Shown here in pieces: positions 58,558 through 64,000 of a stretch of 64,000 bases of DNA; positions within the stretch are counted from its first letter, which is position 1, and each line of letters opens with the position of its first letter. Where the stretch lies: positions 1 through 64,000 of the IMG/VR virus record IMGVR_UViG_3300032240_002285; one strand, 5' to 3'. The notes beneath the pieces are model-generated. The model was not told the origin of the DNA and searched no databases. It was given only the letters and a program-made list of their open reading frames with translations. Source of the DNA: a virus. The position numbers and the translations under genes are program-made.

Positions 58558-58941
58558 ATGGGGACCGATTGTAATATATGTAGTGATAAGTGTTATGGTA
58601 GAATTGGTTACCACGGCAGTTGTTGTTCTCTAGAAGATAGAGATTATATAATCGGGCCCCATCCAGATACGGAGGATTTTATTAAAAAATTATCTTCAAA
58701 ATTAGGAAGAGAAATATATGAAGAAGACGTATTCATCGGATATGAGGAAGGAAGAAAACTATTCCCTTACAAGACTAGTTGGCAAAATCGAGATTCTTAT
58801 CCCGCATTTAGAATTGATTTTTTTAATCCTAAGTTACCTTGTATATTCTACAATACAAAAATAAAAGCTTGTAGTATATATGATATAAGACCTCAAACTT
58901 GTAGAGAATATGAGTGTGAGTATCTTTCCAACAACACTTAA
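58558..58941 (+). CDS. YkgJ-like cysteine cluster protein
   Basis: 127 residues with a spread cysteine cluster: GTDCNICSDKCY, GSCCSLEDRD, LPCIFYNTKIKACSIYDIRP and QTCREYECEYL. This order (C-x2-C...CC...C...C...R-P-x-x-C-R) is the YkgJ/UPF0153 pattern, thought to bind zinc or an iron-sulfur cluster; biochemical role unknown. It follows the tmRNA terminator with its own -7 element and ends 1 nt before the tRNA-Glu gene. Confidence 0.88.
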   Translation: MGTDCNICSDKCYGRIGYHGSCCSLEDRDYIIGPHPDTEDFIKKLSSKLGREIYEEDVFIGYEEGRKLFPYKTSWQNRDSYPAFRIDFFNPKLPCIFYNTKIKACSIYDIRPQTCREYECEYLSNNT

Positions 58942-58942
58942 C

Positions 58943-59016
58943 GCTCCGTTGGACAAATTGGTGAAGTCGCCTCCCTTTCACGGAGGAGATTAGCGGTTCA
59001 AGCCCGCTACGGAGTA
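58943..59016 (+). tRNA. tRNA-Glu (UUC)
   Basis: Acceptor GCTCCGT pairs with ACGGAGT (one G-T at the end); anticodon stem CCTCC/GGAGG with loop CTTTCAC gives anticodon TTC; T-arm AGCGG-TTCAAGC-CCGCT. The D-stem is short (GAC/GTC). Discriminator A, no encoded CCA. It directly follows the YkgJ-like gene and would be cotranscribed with it. Confidence 0.88.
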
Positions 59017-59066
59017 CATTTAGTTAATCACTACACAATATCAAATAAAAACCTTACTTTTATAAA

Positions 59067-59417
59067 ATGAACAAGATTATTTCTGTAATTTATATATTAG
59101 TAATATACACTATTTCCCAAGTTTTTACCTATTATCAACTTCAAGGACATTTATTCAATAAGTGGATTAAAGAAAACCCATTTATAATGGCATTGTTAGG
59201 TTTACCAATTGGTTATTTTGTAATTAAAGCAAGTAGGGTAATGGTTGAATTATGGGGAGGCCAAACATGGCCGAATCGTTTAATTGGATTCAGCCTTGGG
59301 GTTATCATTTTTACATTTATGTCTTGGTTGATACTCAAAGAACCTCTAACTCCAAAAACAATAACTTGTTTGGTGTTATGTTTCGCCATTTTAATGATAC
59401 AATTTTTATGGAAGTAA
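59067..59417 (+). CDS. Small integral membrane protein (DMT-like)
   Basis: 116 residues with four hydrophobic segments: IISVIYILVIYTISQVFTYY, PFIMALLGLPIGYFVIKASR, LIGFSLGVIIFTFMSWLILK and TCLVLCFAILMIQFLW. The four-helix layout and the PLTPK loop before the last helix resemble half-size drug/metabolite transporter-like proteins. Substrate unknown. It ends base-to-base against the convergent membrane protein gene at 59418. Confidence 0.8.
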   Translation: MNKIISVIYILVIYTISQVFTYYQLQGHLFNKWIKENPFIMALLGLPIGYFVIKASRVMVELWGGQTWPNRLIGFSLGVIIFTFMSWLILKEPLTPKTITCLVLCFAILMIQFLWK

Positions 59418-59639
59418 TTACTTATTAGATAATCTGCGAAAGTAATAATAAAGACCAAAAAAGAATACCGCAATAAAGTACAACACGCAGTTGGCTTTCC
59501 ATAAATTTCCTGTCAATAATATTAAAGAATATTGAATTGCGTCGAATCCAAAAGGATTGAAGAATAGGGCTAGCATTAAAAATAGTTGTGATAGATTGTC
59601 TTGGAAGGTCCTTCTCCAAGTTTTGGTTTTCATCGTCAT
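59418..59639 (-). CDS. Small membrane protein
   Basis: 73 residues: a basic start MTMKTKTWRRTFQDNLSQLF and two hydrophobic segments (FLMLALFFNPFGFDAIQYSL; ANCVLYFIAVFFFGLYYYFR) ending RRLSNK. The frame with two clean transmembrane helices and positive ends was chosen over the overlapping frame 59425-59643, which has weaker membrane character. Convergent with the DMT-like gene with no gap. Function unknown. Confidence 0.65.
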   Translation of the reverse strand: MTMKTKTWRRTFQDNLSQLFLMLALFFNPFGFDAIQYSLILLTGNLWKANCVLYFIAVFFFGLYYYFRRLSNK

Positions 59640-59748
59640 TCATATGTTAAAATTAATAATTTATGTCTTTTTTTTAGACTTTCTGTTTCAAAATAAATAT
59701 TCTATTATTAGATATAACCATAAAATATATTGAATTTTGCCTGAGTAA

Positions 59749-60081
59749 ATGGCCAACAAAAAAAATACAAAAATAGAAACAAAATTTTTGAATATATTAC
59801 TTTCTGAATTTGGAAATCAAAAAATTATGGATGATGTTTATAAAATTGCTGTTTGTAATTATTTAGACGGAACCGCGGACTGTATACTTATACATAAGAA
59901 AAATAAACATTACGACAGATTGTGGAATTGGGGAAAGAATTTATATCACATAAAAGGAAATAGTGGTATTTCTTTGGAAGGTGTTATTAGAACATTTAAT
60001 TTTGACCATATAGAACTTGAACCAAGACATTTTTGGGAGCGAAGACGTTTAGGTTGTAATAATTGTAAATATATAAAATAA
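59749..60081 (+). CDS. Small unknown protein with C-terminal Cys pair
   Basis: 110 residues: NKKNTKIETKFLNILLSEFG, YKIAVCNYLDGTADCILIHK, and WNWGKNLYHIKGNSGISLEG; the end ERRRLGCNNCKYIK carries a CxxC. It looks like a compact alpha/beta fold. No family recognised. It starts a string of very small genes; the next one overlaps its stop by 1 nt. Confidence 0.72.
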   Translation: MANKKNTKIETKFLNILLSEFGNQKIMDDVYKIAVCNYLDGTADCILIHKKNKHYDRLWNWGKNLYHIKGNSGISLEGVIRTFNFDHIELEPRHFWERRRLGCNNCKYIK

Positions 60082-60239
60082 TGACTGAACAAGAAATTTT
60101 AAGTGAAGTTGTCATGTTAGAATATGAAGTAACCATGGCAAATTTGCTAGGACATAGAGCATCTGACGATGATGAATATTCAGAAAAAAGAAAAAGAATA
60201 AACGAGTTAAGAAAAAAATTAAAAAATTATGACAATTAA
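60081..60239 (+). CDS. Small helical protein (52 aa)
   Basis: ATG 60081 overlaps the previous stop by one base. The product begins MTEQEILSEVVMLEYEVTMA and ends KRINELRKKLKNYDN, a charged, probably coiled-coil helix pair. The size and charged helices are common among small phage regulators or host-takeover proteins; no specific function can be given. Confidence 0.6.
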   Translation: MTEQEILSEVVMLEYEVTMANLLGHRASDDDEYSEKRKRINELRKKLKNYDN

Positions 60240-60330
60240 AATAGCAGTTGTGTTGAGTATTTTGGTTATTTTGGCAGTATCAATTTTATTGGTGGATAGA
60301 AATAATCACAACATATACCAAAGACGATAG
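60229..60330 (+). CDS. Single-pass membrane micropeptide (33 aa)
   Basis: ATG 60229 overlaps the previous gene by 11 nt. MTIKIAVVLSILVILAVSIL, then LVDRNNHNIYQRR: one transmembrane helix with a short polar C-terminal tail containing three Arg, which would place the tail in the cytoplasm. It ends 11 nt before the next gene, so it fits the operon spacing. Function unknown. Confidence 0.55.
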   Translation: MTIKIAVVLSILVILAVSILLVDRNNHNIYQRR

Positions 60331-60341
60331 TAAATTAAAAT

Positions 60342-60851
60342 ATGAAAACTATATTTTTAGATATTGATGGTGTTTTGGCAACTGATAAACAATTCAATAG
60401 AAACCGTGAAAAATTCAAATCCAATTACGAATGGGCTGCAGAATATGACGTCCCTTATCCATACGATGAAGGTTGCGTTAAAATTTTGAATGAAATAGTA
60501 GAATCTACAGGTGCCCAAATTGTATTGAGTTCTGATTGGAAATTACACTATAATTTGGATACTATGGGTAAAATTTTTGAAGCCAATGGAATCAAAACAA
60601 AACCTATAGGAACAACAGAAGATTTTGGTTATAGTGGATTGTTATTGGAAATGTGGAGAGCATCTGAAATTGTAAGTTATATTGGCAAACATGATGTTGG
60701 ACAATGGGTTGTAATTGATGACCTTAATATGCAAAAATGGTTTGATGATTATGAAGGAGGAAAAGGTGATAGATTCTTTATAACTAGAAGTCGTGATGGT
60801 TTAAAAAAATCATCCCTCAAAGATAAAATCATCAATAAATTAAACGAATAG
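60342..60851 (+). CDS. HAD-superfamily phosphatase (SAK-type)
   Basis: 169 residues. IFLDIDGVLATD gives the nucleophile Asp and the acid/base Asp; QIVLSSDWKLHY is motif II; VVIDDLNMQKWF corresponds to the acidic motif IV. The pattern matches the HAD domains found in RNA-repair (Swiss Army Knife) proteins and T4-like phages. Possible roles are nucleotide or polynucleotide 3'-phosphate removal. It is cotranscribed with a second HAD protein 23 nt downstream. Confidence 0.85.
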   Translation: MKTIFLDIDGVLATDKQFNRNREKFKSNYEWAAEYDVPYPYDEGCVKILNEIVESTGAQIVLSSDWKLHYNLDTMGKIFEANGIKTKPIGTTEDFGYSGLLLEMWRASEIVSYIGKHDVGQWVVIDDLNMQKWFDDYEGGKGDRFFITRSRDGLKKSSLKDKIINKLNE

Positions 60852-60874
60852 ACTAAAGTTATATACATATAATT

Positions 60875-61270
60875 ATGACTAAAATAATTAAAAATCCTAC
60901 ATTATTTGTAGACATTGATGGGACGATTGTTAAGTATCGTAATTTCAGTGAATTAGGAGAATCTACACTAACTCCAATTCAAGATGTTATTGATTTTATT
61001 AATGAACACCATTCAAATGGGGCAATAATTATTATTACAACAGCTCGTCCTGAAAAGTACAGACTATTTACTGAAGAGGAACTTACTACCATAGGTCTAA
61101 AATGGAATCAACTTGTTATGGATTGTGGTAGAGGAACAAGAGTTGTTCTTAACGACATTGACCCTAAAAGTCCTGAAATAAAAAGAGCCATTGGCATAAA
61201 TTTAATTAGAGATGGCGGATTCAACAATATTGAAATTCCATCCGATATCAAACCATATGAATCAGAATAA
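60875..61270 (+). CDS. HAD-like phosphatase
   Basis: 131 residues. LFVDIDGTIVKYRN is motif I with both Asp; IIIITTARPEKYR is motif II (Thr); VVLNDIDPKSPEI holds the acidic motif IV. It resembles small phosphatases of the polynucleotide kinase-phosphatase type (about 130 residues, no cap). The substrate is unknown. The next gene begins 14 nt before its stop. Confidence 0.85.
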   Translation: MTKIIKNPTLFVDIDGTIVKYRNFSELGESTLTPIQDVIDFINEHHSNGAIIIITTARPEKYRLFTEEELTTIGLKWNQLVMDCGRGTRVVLNDIDPKSPEIKRAIGINLIRDGGFNNIEIPSDIKPYESE

Positions 61271-61541
61271 AATTTCCCCTAAAAGACACATAGCAAAAAC
61301 AATAACTTATCGTATAATCAGTACCTTAGTTGGTTTTTTAACCATGTGGTCGGTGACAGGAAGTATTAAAGTTGGAACCACATTTGGTTTATTTGAATTA
61401 GTATACAAACCAATTCAATATTTTATTCATGAGAGAGTTTGGTATAAATGGATTAAATTTGGAGTTAGTGAAGAACCAAAGGTTGTTAAAGTAGAAGAAC
61501 CTAAAGAAACTATAAAAAGGTTGAATTATACTCGTAGATAA
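61257..61541 (+). CDS. DUF2061 membrane protein
   Basis: 94 residues from ATG 61257, chosen over an upstream ATG (61212) that lies deep in the preceding gene. KRHIAKTITYRIISTLVGFL, then TMWSVTGSIKVGTTFGLFEL and KPIQYFIHERVWYKW match DUF2061, two-helix membrane proteins found in bacteria and phages. The C-terminal tail is charged and cytoplasmic. Function is unknown to me. A TATTTATT motif lies just after it, before the next gene. Confidence 0.85.
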   Translation: MNQNKISPKRHIAKTITYRIISTLVGFLTMWSVTGSIKVGTTFGLFELVYKPIQYFIHERVWYKWIKFGVSEEPKVVKVEEPKETIKRLNYTRR

Positions 61542-61556
61542 ACCGATACTAATAAC

Positions 61557-61564
61557 TATTTATT
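61557..61564 (+). promoter_or_regulatory. Late-type motif TATTTATT
   Basis: AACTATTTATTTAG, ending 5 nt before the ATG at 61570. Confidence 0.45.
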
Positions 61565-61569
61565 TAGAT

Positions 61570-62289
61570 ATGAATAACGAGGTTAACAAAATTATATCGG
61601 TATATACCACAATACTTGAGAATAAATCAATATTACAGGAATTTAATTCCGTAAGCCTTGCGGATACTAATTATTCAAATGTAAAATTTAATAATGACTC
61701 AACAAGAAATGATTCGGTTAACAAAGCTCTCTTAGATGATATTCAACAAGCAGCCTCTAATGTTGGTATAGTAGCAACAATTACAACAGCAAAATCAGGA
61801 CATAGTGAAAAAACCACTACAGGTAATACAAGTAGACATTCAACAGGTGCTGGAGTTGATATTGCAAAGTTGAATGGGATTGGTTCGGATAATGCGACGA
61901 GTGCTATGGATGGTAATCCTGAATTTAGAAATTTAGGAAATAAACTCAAAGATTCTTTAGTGTCATTAGGTTATACTTGGAATACAGAGTCGGGAAATCC
62001 AAAGGCAGTTTTATGGCAAACAAACTCTGGAGGTAACCATTATAATCATTTACATGTATCCAATAATTCGGGAGAAACTTCTGAACCAACAAATTCTAAA
62101 GACTCAAGTGAATTAGGAGATTTAAATAAAAACTCGGTAACATCTACATTGTCAAATTTAATGTCGACCGCATCCAAAAGTTCTTCGCAGTCTATAACTC
62201 CTGACCCTTTGATTATGGCATTTGCAAATAAACTTACAAGTGCGTTGGGTCTCACAGAAAATATCAATAAAATTAAAAGATTATTATAA
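61570..62289 (+). CDS. M15-like peptidase (VanY/endolysin-type)
   Basis: 239 residues. The zinc-binding core is TSRHSTGAGVDIAKLNG (His90, Asp97) and GGNHYNHLHVS (His160, His162), as in D-alanyl-D-alanine carboxypeptidase/M15 enzymes and phage endolysins of that family. It would cleave peptidoglycan peptides. The N-terminal 25 residues (YTTILENKSILQEFNS) hold ILE and LQE, possible prohead-protease sites; the C-terminal third is Ser/Thr rich with a helix at the end. Late motif upstream: it may be the lysis enzyme or a virion-borne hydrolase. Confidence 0.85.
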   Translation: MNNEVNKIISVYTTILENKSILQEFNSVSLADTNYSNVKFNNDSTRNDSVNKALLDDIQQAASNVGIVATITTAKSGHSEKTTTGNTSRHSTGAGVDIAKLNGIGSDNATSAMDGNPEFRNLGNKLKDSLVSLGYTWNTESGNPKAVLWQTNSGGNHYNHLHVSNNSGETSEPTNSKDSSELGDLNKNSVTSTLSNLMSTASKSSSQSITPDPLIMAFANKLTSALGLTENINKIKRLL

Positions 62290-62318
62290 AAAAAACCCAT
62301 CGTAAGATGGGTTTTTCT
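62288..62318. terminator. Bidirectional terminator
   Basis: AAAAACCCATC, loop GTAA, GATGGGTTTTT: a perfect 11-bp stem with A- and T-runs, between the convergent M15 peptidase and nitroreductase genes. Confidence 0.9.
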
Positions 62319-62321
62319 TTT

Positions 62322-62945
62322 TTAGATGATTTTGAACAAATCGTCAGTTGATTTTCTTACTTTCGGATAGTTTTGATATTCATCAGTTGCGTCTCTCTTA
62401 CCTATTGGACAAACAATCACAGATGATGTTTCCGTCAATCCTAAGATACTATCGTATTGTCCTCTATCAAATCCCTCCATCGGACAAGAATCAATCCCTA
62501 AAACGGATAAAGAGGTTAATAAATTACCTACCGCTAAGTAGATTTGTTTTTCAACCCAAGTACTTTTTTGGTCTTCAGTTTGTGAAGATACTGCATGTTT
62601 CATCATACCTTCGTATTCCGCCAACATTTCTTTAGTTACTCCTCTTGTATTGATAATGTTTTCAACAAACAAATCAACTTCGTTTTCATCAACATTTTTG
62701 TTTTTTACAAAAATTAACAAAACACTTGCGTCAGTAATTTGTGATTGACCCCATGAAGCACCTTTTAATTGTTTTCTGATTTCAGGATTTGTTACAATTA
62801 AAATTTTGTAAGGTTGTAATCCAAAAGAAGCTGGTGATAATTGAATAACTTCTTTAATTGTGTCTAATTCTAATTCTGATAATTGATAAGTTGAATCAAA
62901 CTTTTTTGTGGCATAACGCCATTTAAGATTTTCTAAAATATTCAT
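62322..62945 (-). CDS. Nitroreductase-family FMN oxidoreductase
   Basis: 207 residues. NLKWRYATKKFDSTYQLSEL (FMN-phosphate site with R-x-T-K-K), IQLSPASFGLQPYKILIVTN, and GIDSCPMEGFDRGQYDSILG near the end match NfsB-like nitroreductases/NAD(P)H dehydrogenases. They reduce nitro compounds, quinones or flavin using NAD(P)H as dimers. Such genes are unusual in T4-like phages, and a host origin is possible; the AT-rich codon use looks like that of its neighbours. Terminators lie on both sides. Confidence 0.93.
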   Translation of the reverse strand: MNILENLKWRYATKKFDSTYQLSELELDTIKEVIQLSPASFGLQPYKILIVTNPEIRKQLKGASWGQSQITDASVLLIFVKNKNVDENEVDLFVENIINTRGVTKEMLAEYEGMMKHAVSSQTEDQKSTWVEKQIYLAVGNLLTSLSVLGIDSCPMEGFDRGQYDSILGLTETSSVIVCPIGKRDATDEYQNYPKVRKSTDDLFKII

Positions 62946-62967
62946 TTTTTTTGATTAAGGTTTAATA

Positions 62968-63004
62968 AAAACCCCCAACTTAAAATTAAATTGAGGGTTT
63001 TTTA
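62968..63004 (-). terminator. Intrinsic terminator after the lipoprotein gene
   Basis: On the minus strand AAAAAACCCTCAAT...AAGTTGGGGGTTTTT: a G/C core of about 8 pairs with an AT-rich loop and T-run, 15 nt after the lipoprotein stop. Confidence 0.82.
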
Positions 63005-63019
63005 TTTTTACAAAATTAA

Positions 63020-63175
63020 TTATTTTGCTACTGTTGTGTCTGCAACTACTGCAATTGTGTCAGCTTTCACTGAATCTGCAACTACTGCAGTTGAATCAGT
63101 TTTTACTTCAGTTGATGTTGAGCCTCCGCAAGAAGCTAATGTTAAAATTGATACTAATGCTACGATTTTTTTCAT
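63020..63175 (-). CDS. Small lipoprotein (51 aa)
   Basis: MKKIVALVSILTLASCGGST is a lipoprotein signal peptide with lipobox LASC (Cys16), followed by a Gly/Ser segment. The mature part of about 35 residues is rich in Val, Ala, Thr and Asp and contains two related units (DSTAVVADSVKA and DTIAVVADTTVA). Signal peptidase II would process it and it would be anchored in the host membrane. A superinfection-exclusion or surface-masking role is possible but unproven. A terminator follows; tRNA-Ser lies upstream on the same strand. Confidence 0.8.
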   Translation of the reverse strand: MKKIVALVSILTLASCGGSTSTEVKTDSTAVVADSVKADTIAVVADTTVAK

Positions 63176-63216
63176 AATTGTTTTTTTTGTTTTTTATATA
63201 ATAGTTAATTGTTTTT

Positions 63217-63308
63217 TGGCAGAAGGTACCAGATTCGAACTGGTGGATAGGTTTAACCCCATCCGCAGTTTAGCAAACTGCTGGTTTAAGCCACTCACCC
63301 AACCTTCT
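63217..63308 (-). tRNA. tRNA-Ser (GCU)
   Basis: On the minus strand AGAAGGT pairs with ACCTTCT; anticodon stem GCAGT/ACTGC with loop TTGCTAA gives anticodon GCT; a long variable arm (GGATGGGGTTAAACCTATCC) marks the serine class; the T-arm is ACCAG-TTCGAAT-CTGGT. Discriminator G and CCA are encoded. Confidence 0.95.
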
Positions 63309-63338
63309 ATAAATTGGTAATACAAATATAACAAAAAT

Positions 63339-63361
63339 CCCCCAATTTTTCAATAGGGGGA
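63339..63361 (-). terminator. Intrinsic terminator after the Dps-like gene
   Basis: On the minus strand CCCCC, AT-rich loop, GGGGGATTTTT, with further AAT/ATT pairing inside the loop. It lies about 25 nt after the stop at 63387. Confidence 0.75.
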
Positions 63362-63386
63362 AAGTTAATAATAGAAAATTTTAAGT

Positions 63387-63836
63387 TTATTTTAAGAATC
63401 TCAACTTATATAAAGTAGAAAAAATTAATTCTTGTACTCCATCAATTTGATTTTGAATATATGATTCTTTAACACCTTTTCTATTTTTTTCAATGTTATC
63501 ATCCAAAGCTTTGAAATAAGATATTAATTGTTCAGTTGATTTATAGTCAACCATTTGAATTGTTTTGTATCCTGTTATTATATCATATTTTCCTTGGTAA
63601 CTTTCAACAATACCATCAATTAATTCAACAATTTCATCATAATATGTCCCTAAAGCCATATGTTCTGCAAATGATGATTGAGATTTGGTTTGCCAATGAA
63701 AAATATGTGCTTGGCTTCTTGAATGAAGTAATGTTGCAATCATATCTACAACATCTCCTGTTTCTGTTGTTTCTTTTTGTTCGTTAAGCTTCATAGCTTT
63801 AAACAACTGTTCTTTAGTTATTGTTACTTTGTCCAT
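63387..63836 (-). CDS. DUF5856 / Dps-like ferritin-fold protein
   Basis: 149 residues, all helical. HSRSQAHIFHWQTKSQSSFA, then EHMALGTYYDEIVELIDGIV and ESYQGKYD carry His44, His47, His59, Asp74 and Glu78 in the spacing of Dps ferroxidase centres (HW...H...D...E). It matches the phage family DUF5856 as I remember it. Dps proteins bind and oxidise iron and protect DNA. The N-terminus ITKEQLFKAMKLNEQ resembles short head-targeting peptides (KLNE). A TATTTATT motif lies 3 nt upstream. Confidence 0.8.
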   Translation of the reverse strand: MDKVTITKEQLFKAMKLNEQKETTETGDVVDMIATLLHSRSQAHIFHWQTKSQSSFAEHMALGTYYDEIVELIDGIVESYQGKYDIITGYKTIQMVDYKSTEQLISYFKALDDNIEKNRKGVKESYIQNQIDGVQELIFSTLYKLRFLK

Positions 63837-63839
63837 GAC

Positions 63840-63847
63840 AATAAATA
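63840..63847 (-). promoter_or_regulatory. Late-type motif TATTTATT
   Basis: The minus strand reads AAGTATTTATTGTC, ending 3 nt before the ATG at 63836. Confidence 0.45.
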
Positions 63848-63861
63848 CTTGTATACGTTTG

Positions 63862-63891
63862 TTTGTTTCGCATCATCGTATTTGTTTCGCA
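63862..63891. repeat. 11-bp direct repeat, spacing 19 nt
   Basis: TTTGTTTCGCA occurs at 63862-63872 and 63881-63891, between the Dps-like gene and tRNA-Trp. It could be an operator or a mere duplication; nothing else in the window repeats it. Confidence 0.5.
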
Positions 63892-63908
63892 CAAAATTTA
63901 ATAACTTG

Positions 63909-63979
63909 CACTCCCTAAAGGATTCGAACCTCTACAAACGGTTTTGGAGACCGTTGTGCTACCGTTACACCAAAGAAGT
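63909..63979 (-). tRNA. tRNA-Trp (CCA anticodon)
   Basis: On the minus strand ACTTCTT pairs with AGGGAGT (two G-T pairs); D-stem GTGT/GCAC; anticodon stem ACGGT/ACCGT with loop CTCCAAA gives anticodon CCA; T-arm AGAGG-TTCGAAT-CCTTT. Discriminator G, no encoded CCA. Confidence 0.93.
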
Positions 63980-64000
63980 GAATAATGAGGTCAGAACAGG

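Noticed and set aside
58333-58614. Minus-strand ORF of 93 codons
   Set aside because: It covers the 3' half of the tmRNA and its terminator in antisense; its sequence has no family features.
59425-59643. Alternative minus-strand frame overlapping the small membrane protein gene
   Set aside because: The frame at 59418-59639 has two clean membrane helices with positive ends; this one has only weak hydrophobic segments.
62991-63320. Plus-strand ORF of 109 codons
   Set aside because: It is antisense to the lipoprotein gene and to tRNA-Ser.
2102-63847. Classic T4 late promoters (TATAAATA on the sense strand)
   Set aside because: Apart from the ambiguous site at 32551, the motif upstream of starts reads TATTTAT[A/T/C] on the sense strand, the opposite orientation.
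63217-63979. Integration or att site near the tRNA genes
   Set aside because: No integrase gene and no duplicated tRNA 3' end are present; the head and lysis genes point to a virulent T4-like phage.

Overview
The window looks like part of the genome of a large T4-like tailed phage (myovirus) that infects a member of the Bacteroidota. The phage call rests on a head module in T4 gene order on the minus strand: large terminase (gp17), portal (gp20), two genes in the gp67/gp68 position, prohead protease (gp21), acidic scaffold (gp22-like) and major capsid protein (gp23). It is supported by a late sigma factor (gp55-like), PhoH, dUTPase, an own tmRNA and three tRNAs. The Bacteroidota host is suggested by very AT-rich DNA, starts without Shine-Dalgarno sequences, promoters of the TTTG-N20-TAnnTTTG type, a DUF4494 protein, a phage copy of ribosomal protein bS21, and a tmRNA tag that opens with a Bacteroidota-like Gly...LAA segment. 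No integrase, transposase or CRISPR array is visible.

Layout. 1-2072 (-): a very large virion surface protein that runs off the left edge and ends in 20-residue repeats. 2125-4771 (+): small unknown genes, one with a WYL-like fold. 4827-24823 (+): a nearly continuous 20-kb operon, mostly sugar chemistry. It holds GT-A and GT-B glycosyltransferases, GT10/GT11 fucosyltransferase-like and GT9-like enzymes, a STELLO/DUF288 enzyme, a UDP-sugar dehydrogenase, a GDP-mannose 3,5-epimerase, a DegT aminotransferase, an MDR dehydrogenase, a NeuD-like acyltransferase and methyltransferases. NAD synthetase, dUTPase, a DnaQ-like exonuclease, PhoH and a HAD-like protein are interspersed. 24823-31833 (+): late sigma factor followed by tail/baseplate-type structural genes. 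31847-49940 (-): head and other late genes, with bS21 inserted on the opposite strand. 50152-57210: a ClpC-like unfoldase, a zinc metalloprotease, a LamG adhesin, an M20 peptidase and a large unknown protein. 57278-63979: methyltransferase, tmRNA, tRNA-Glu, small membrane and HAD proteins, an M15 peptidase, nitroreductase, a small lipoprotein, tRNA-Ser, a Dps-like protein and tRNA-Trp.

Two promoter classes can be seen. A motif TATTTAT[A/T/C], read on the sense strand, lies 3-28 nt in front of about 18 starts, mainly structural and other late genes; it is the reverse complement of the T4 late promoter TATAAATA and is the likely target of the encoded gp55-like sigma factor. A second class matches host housekeeping promoters and precedes the tmRNA, the M20 peptidase, the YkgJ-like gene and, less well, ClpC.

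The most unusual themes are: (1) a phage glycan factory that may make GDP-L-galactose and feed it to fucosyltransferase-like enzymes; (2) a translation and proteostasis set (bS21, tmRNA whose tag continues 12 residues past a canonical-looking LAA end, ClpC without N-domain next to a UVR-repeat protein, tRNAs); and (3) the inverted late-promoter motif.
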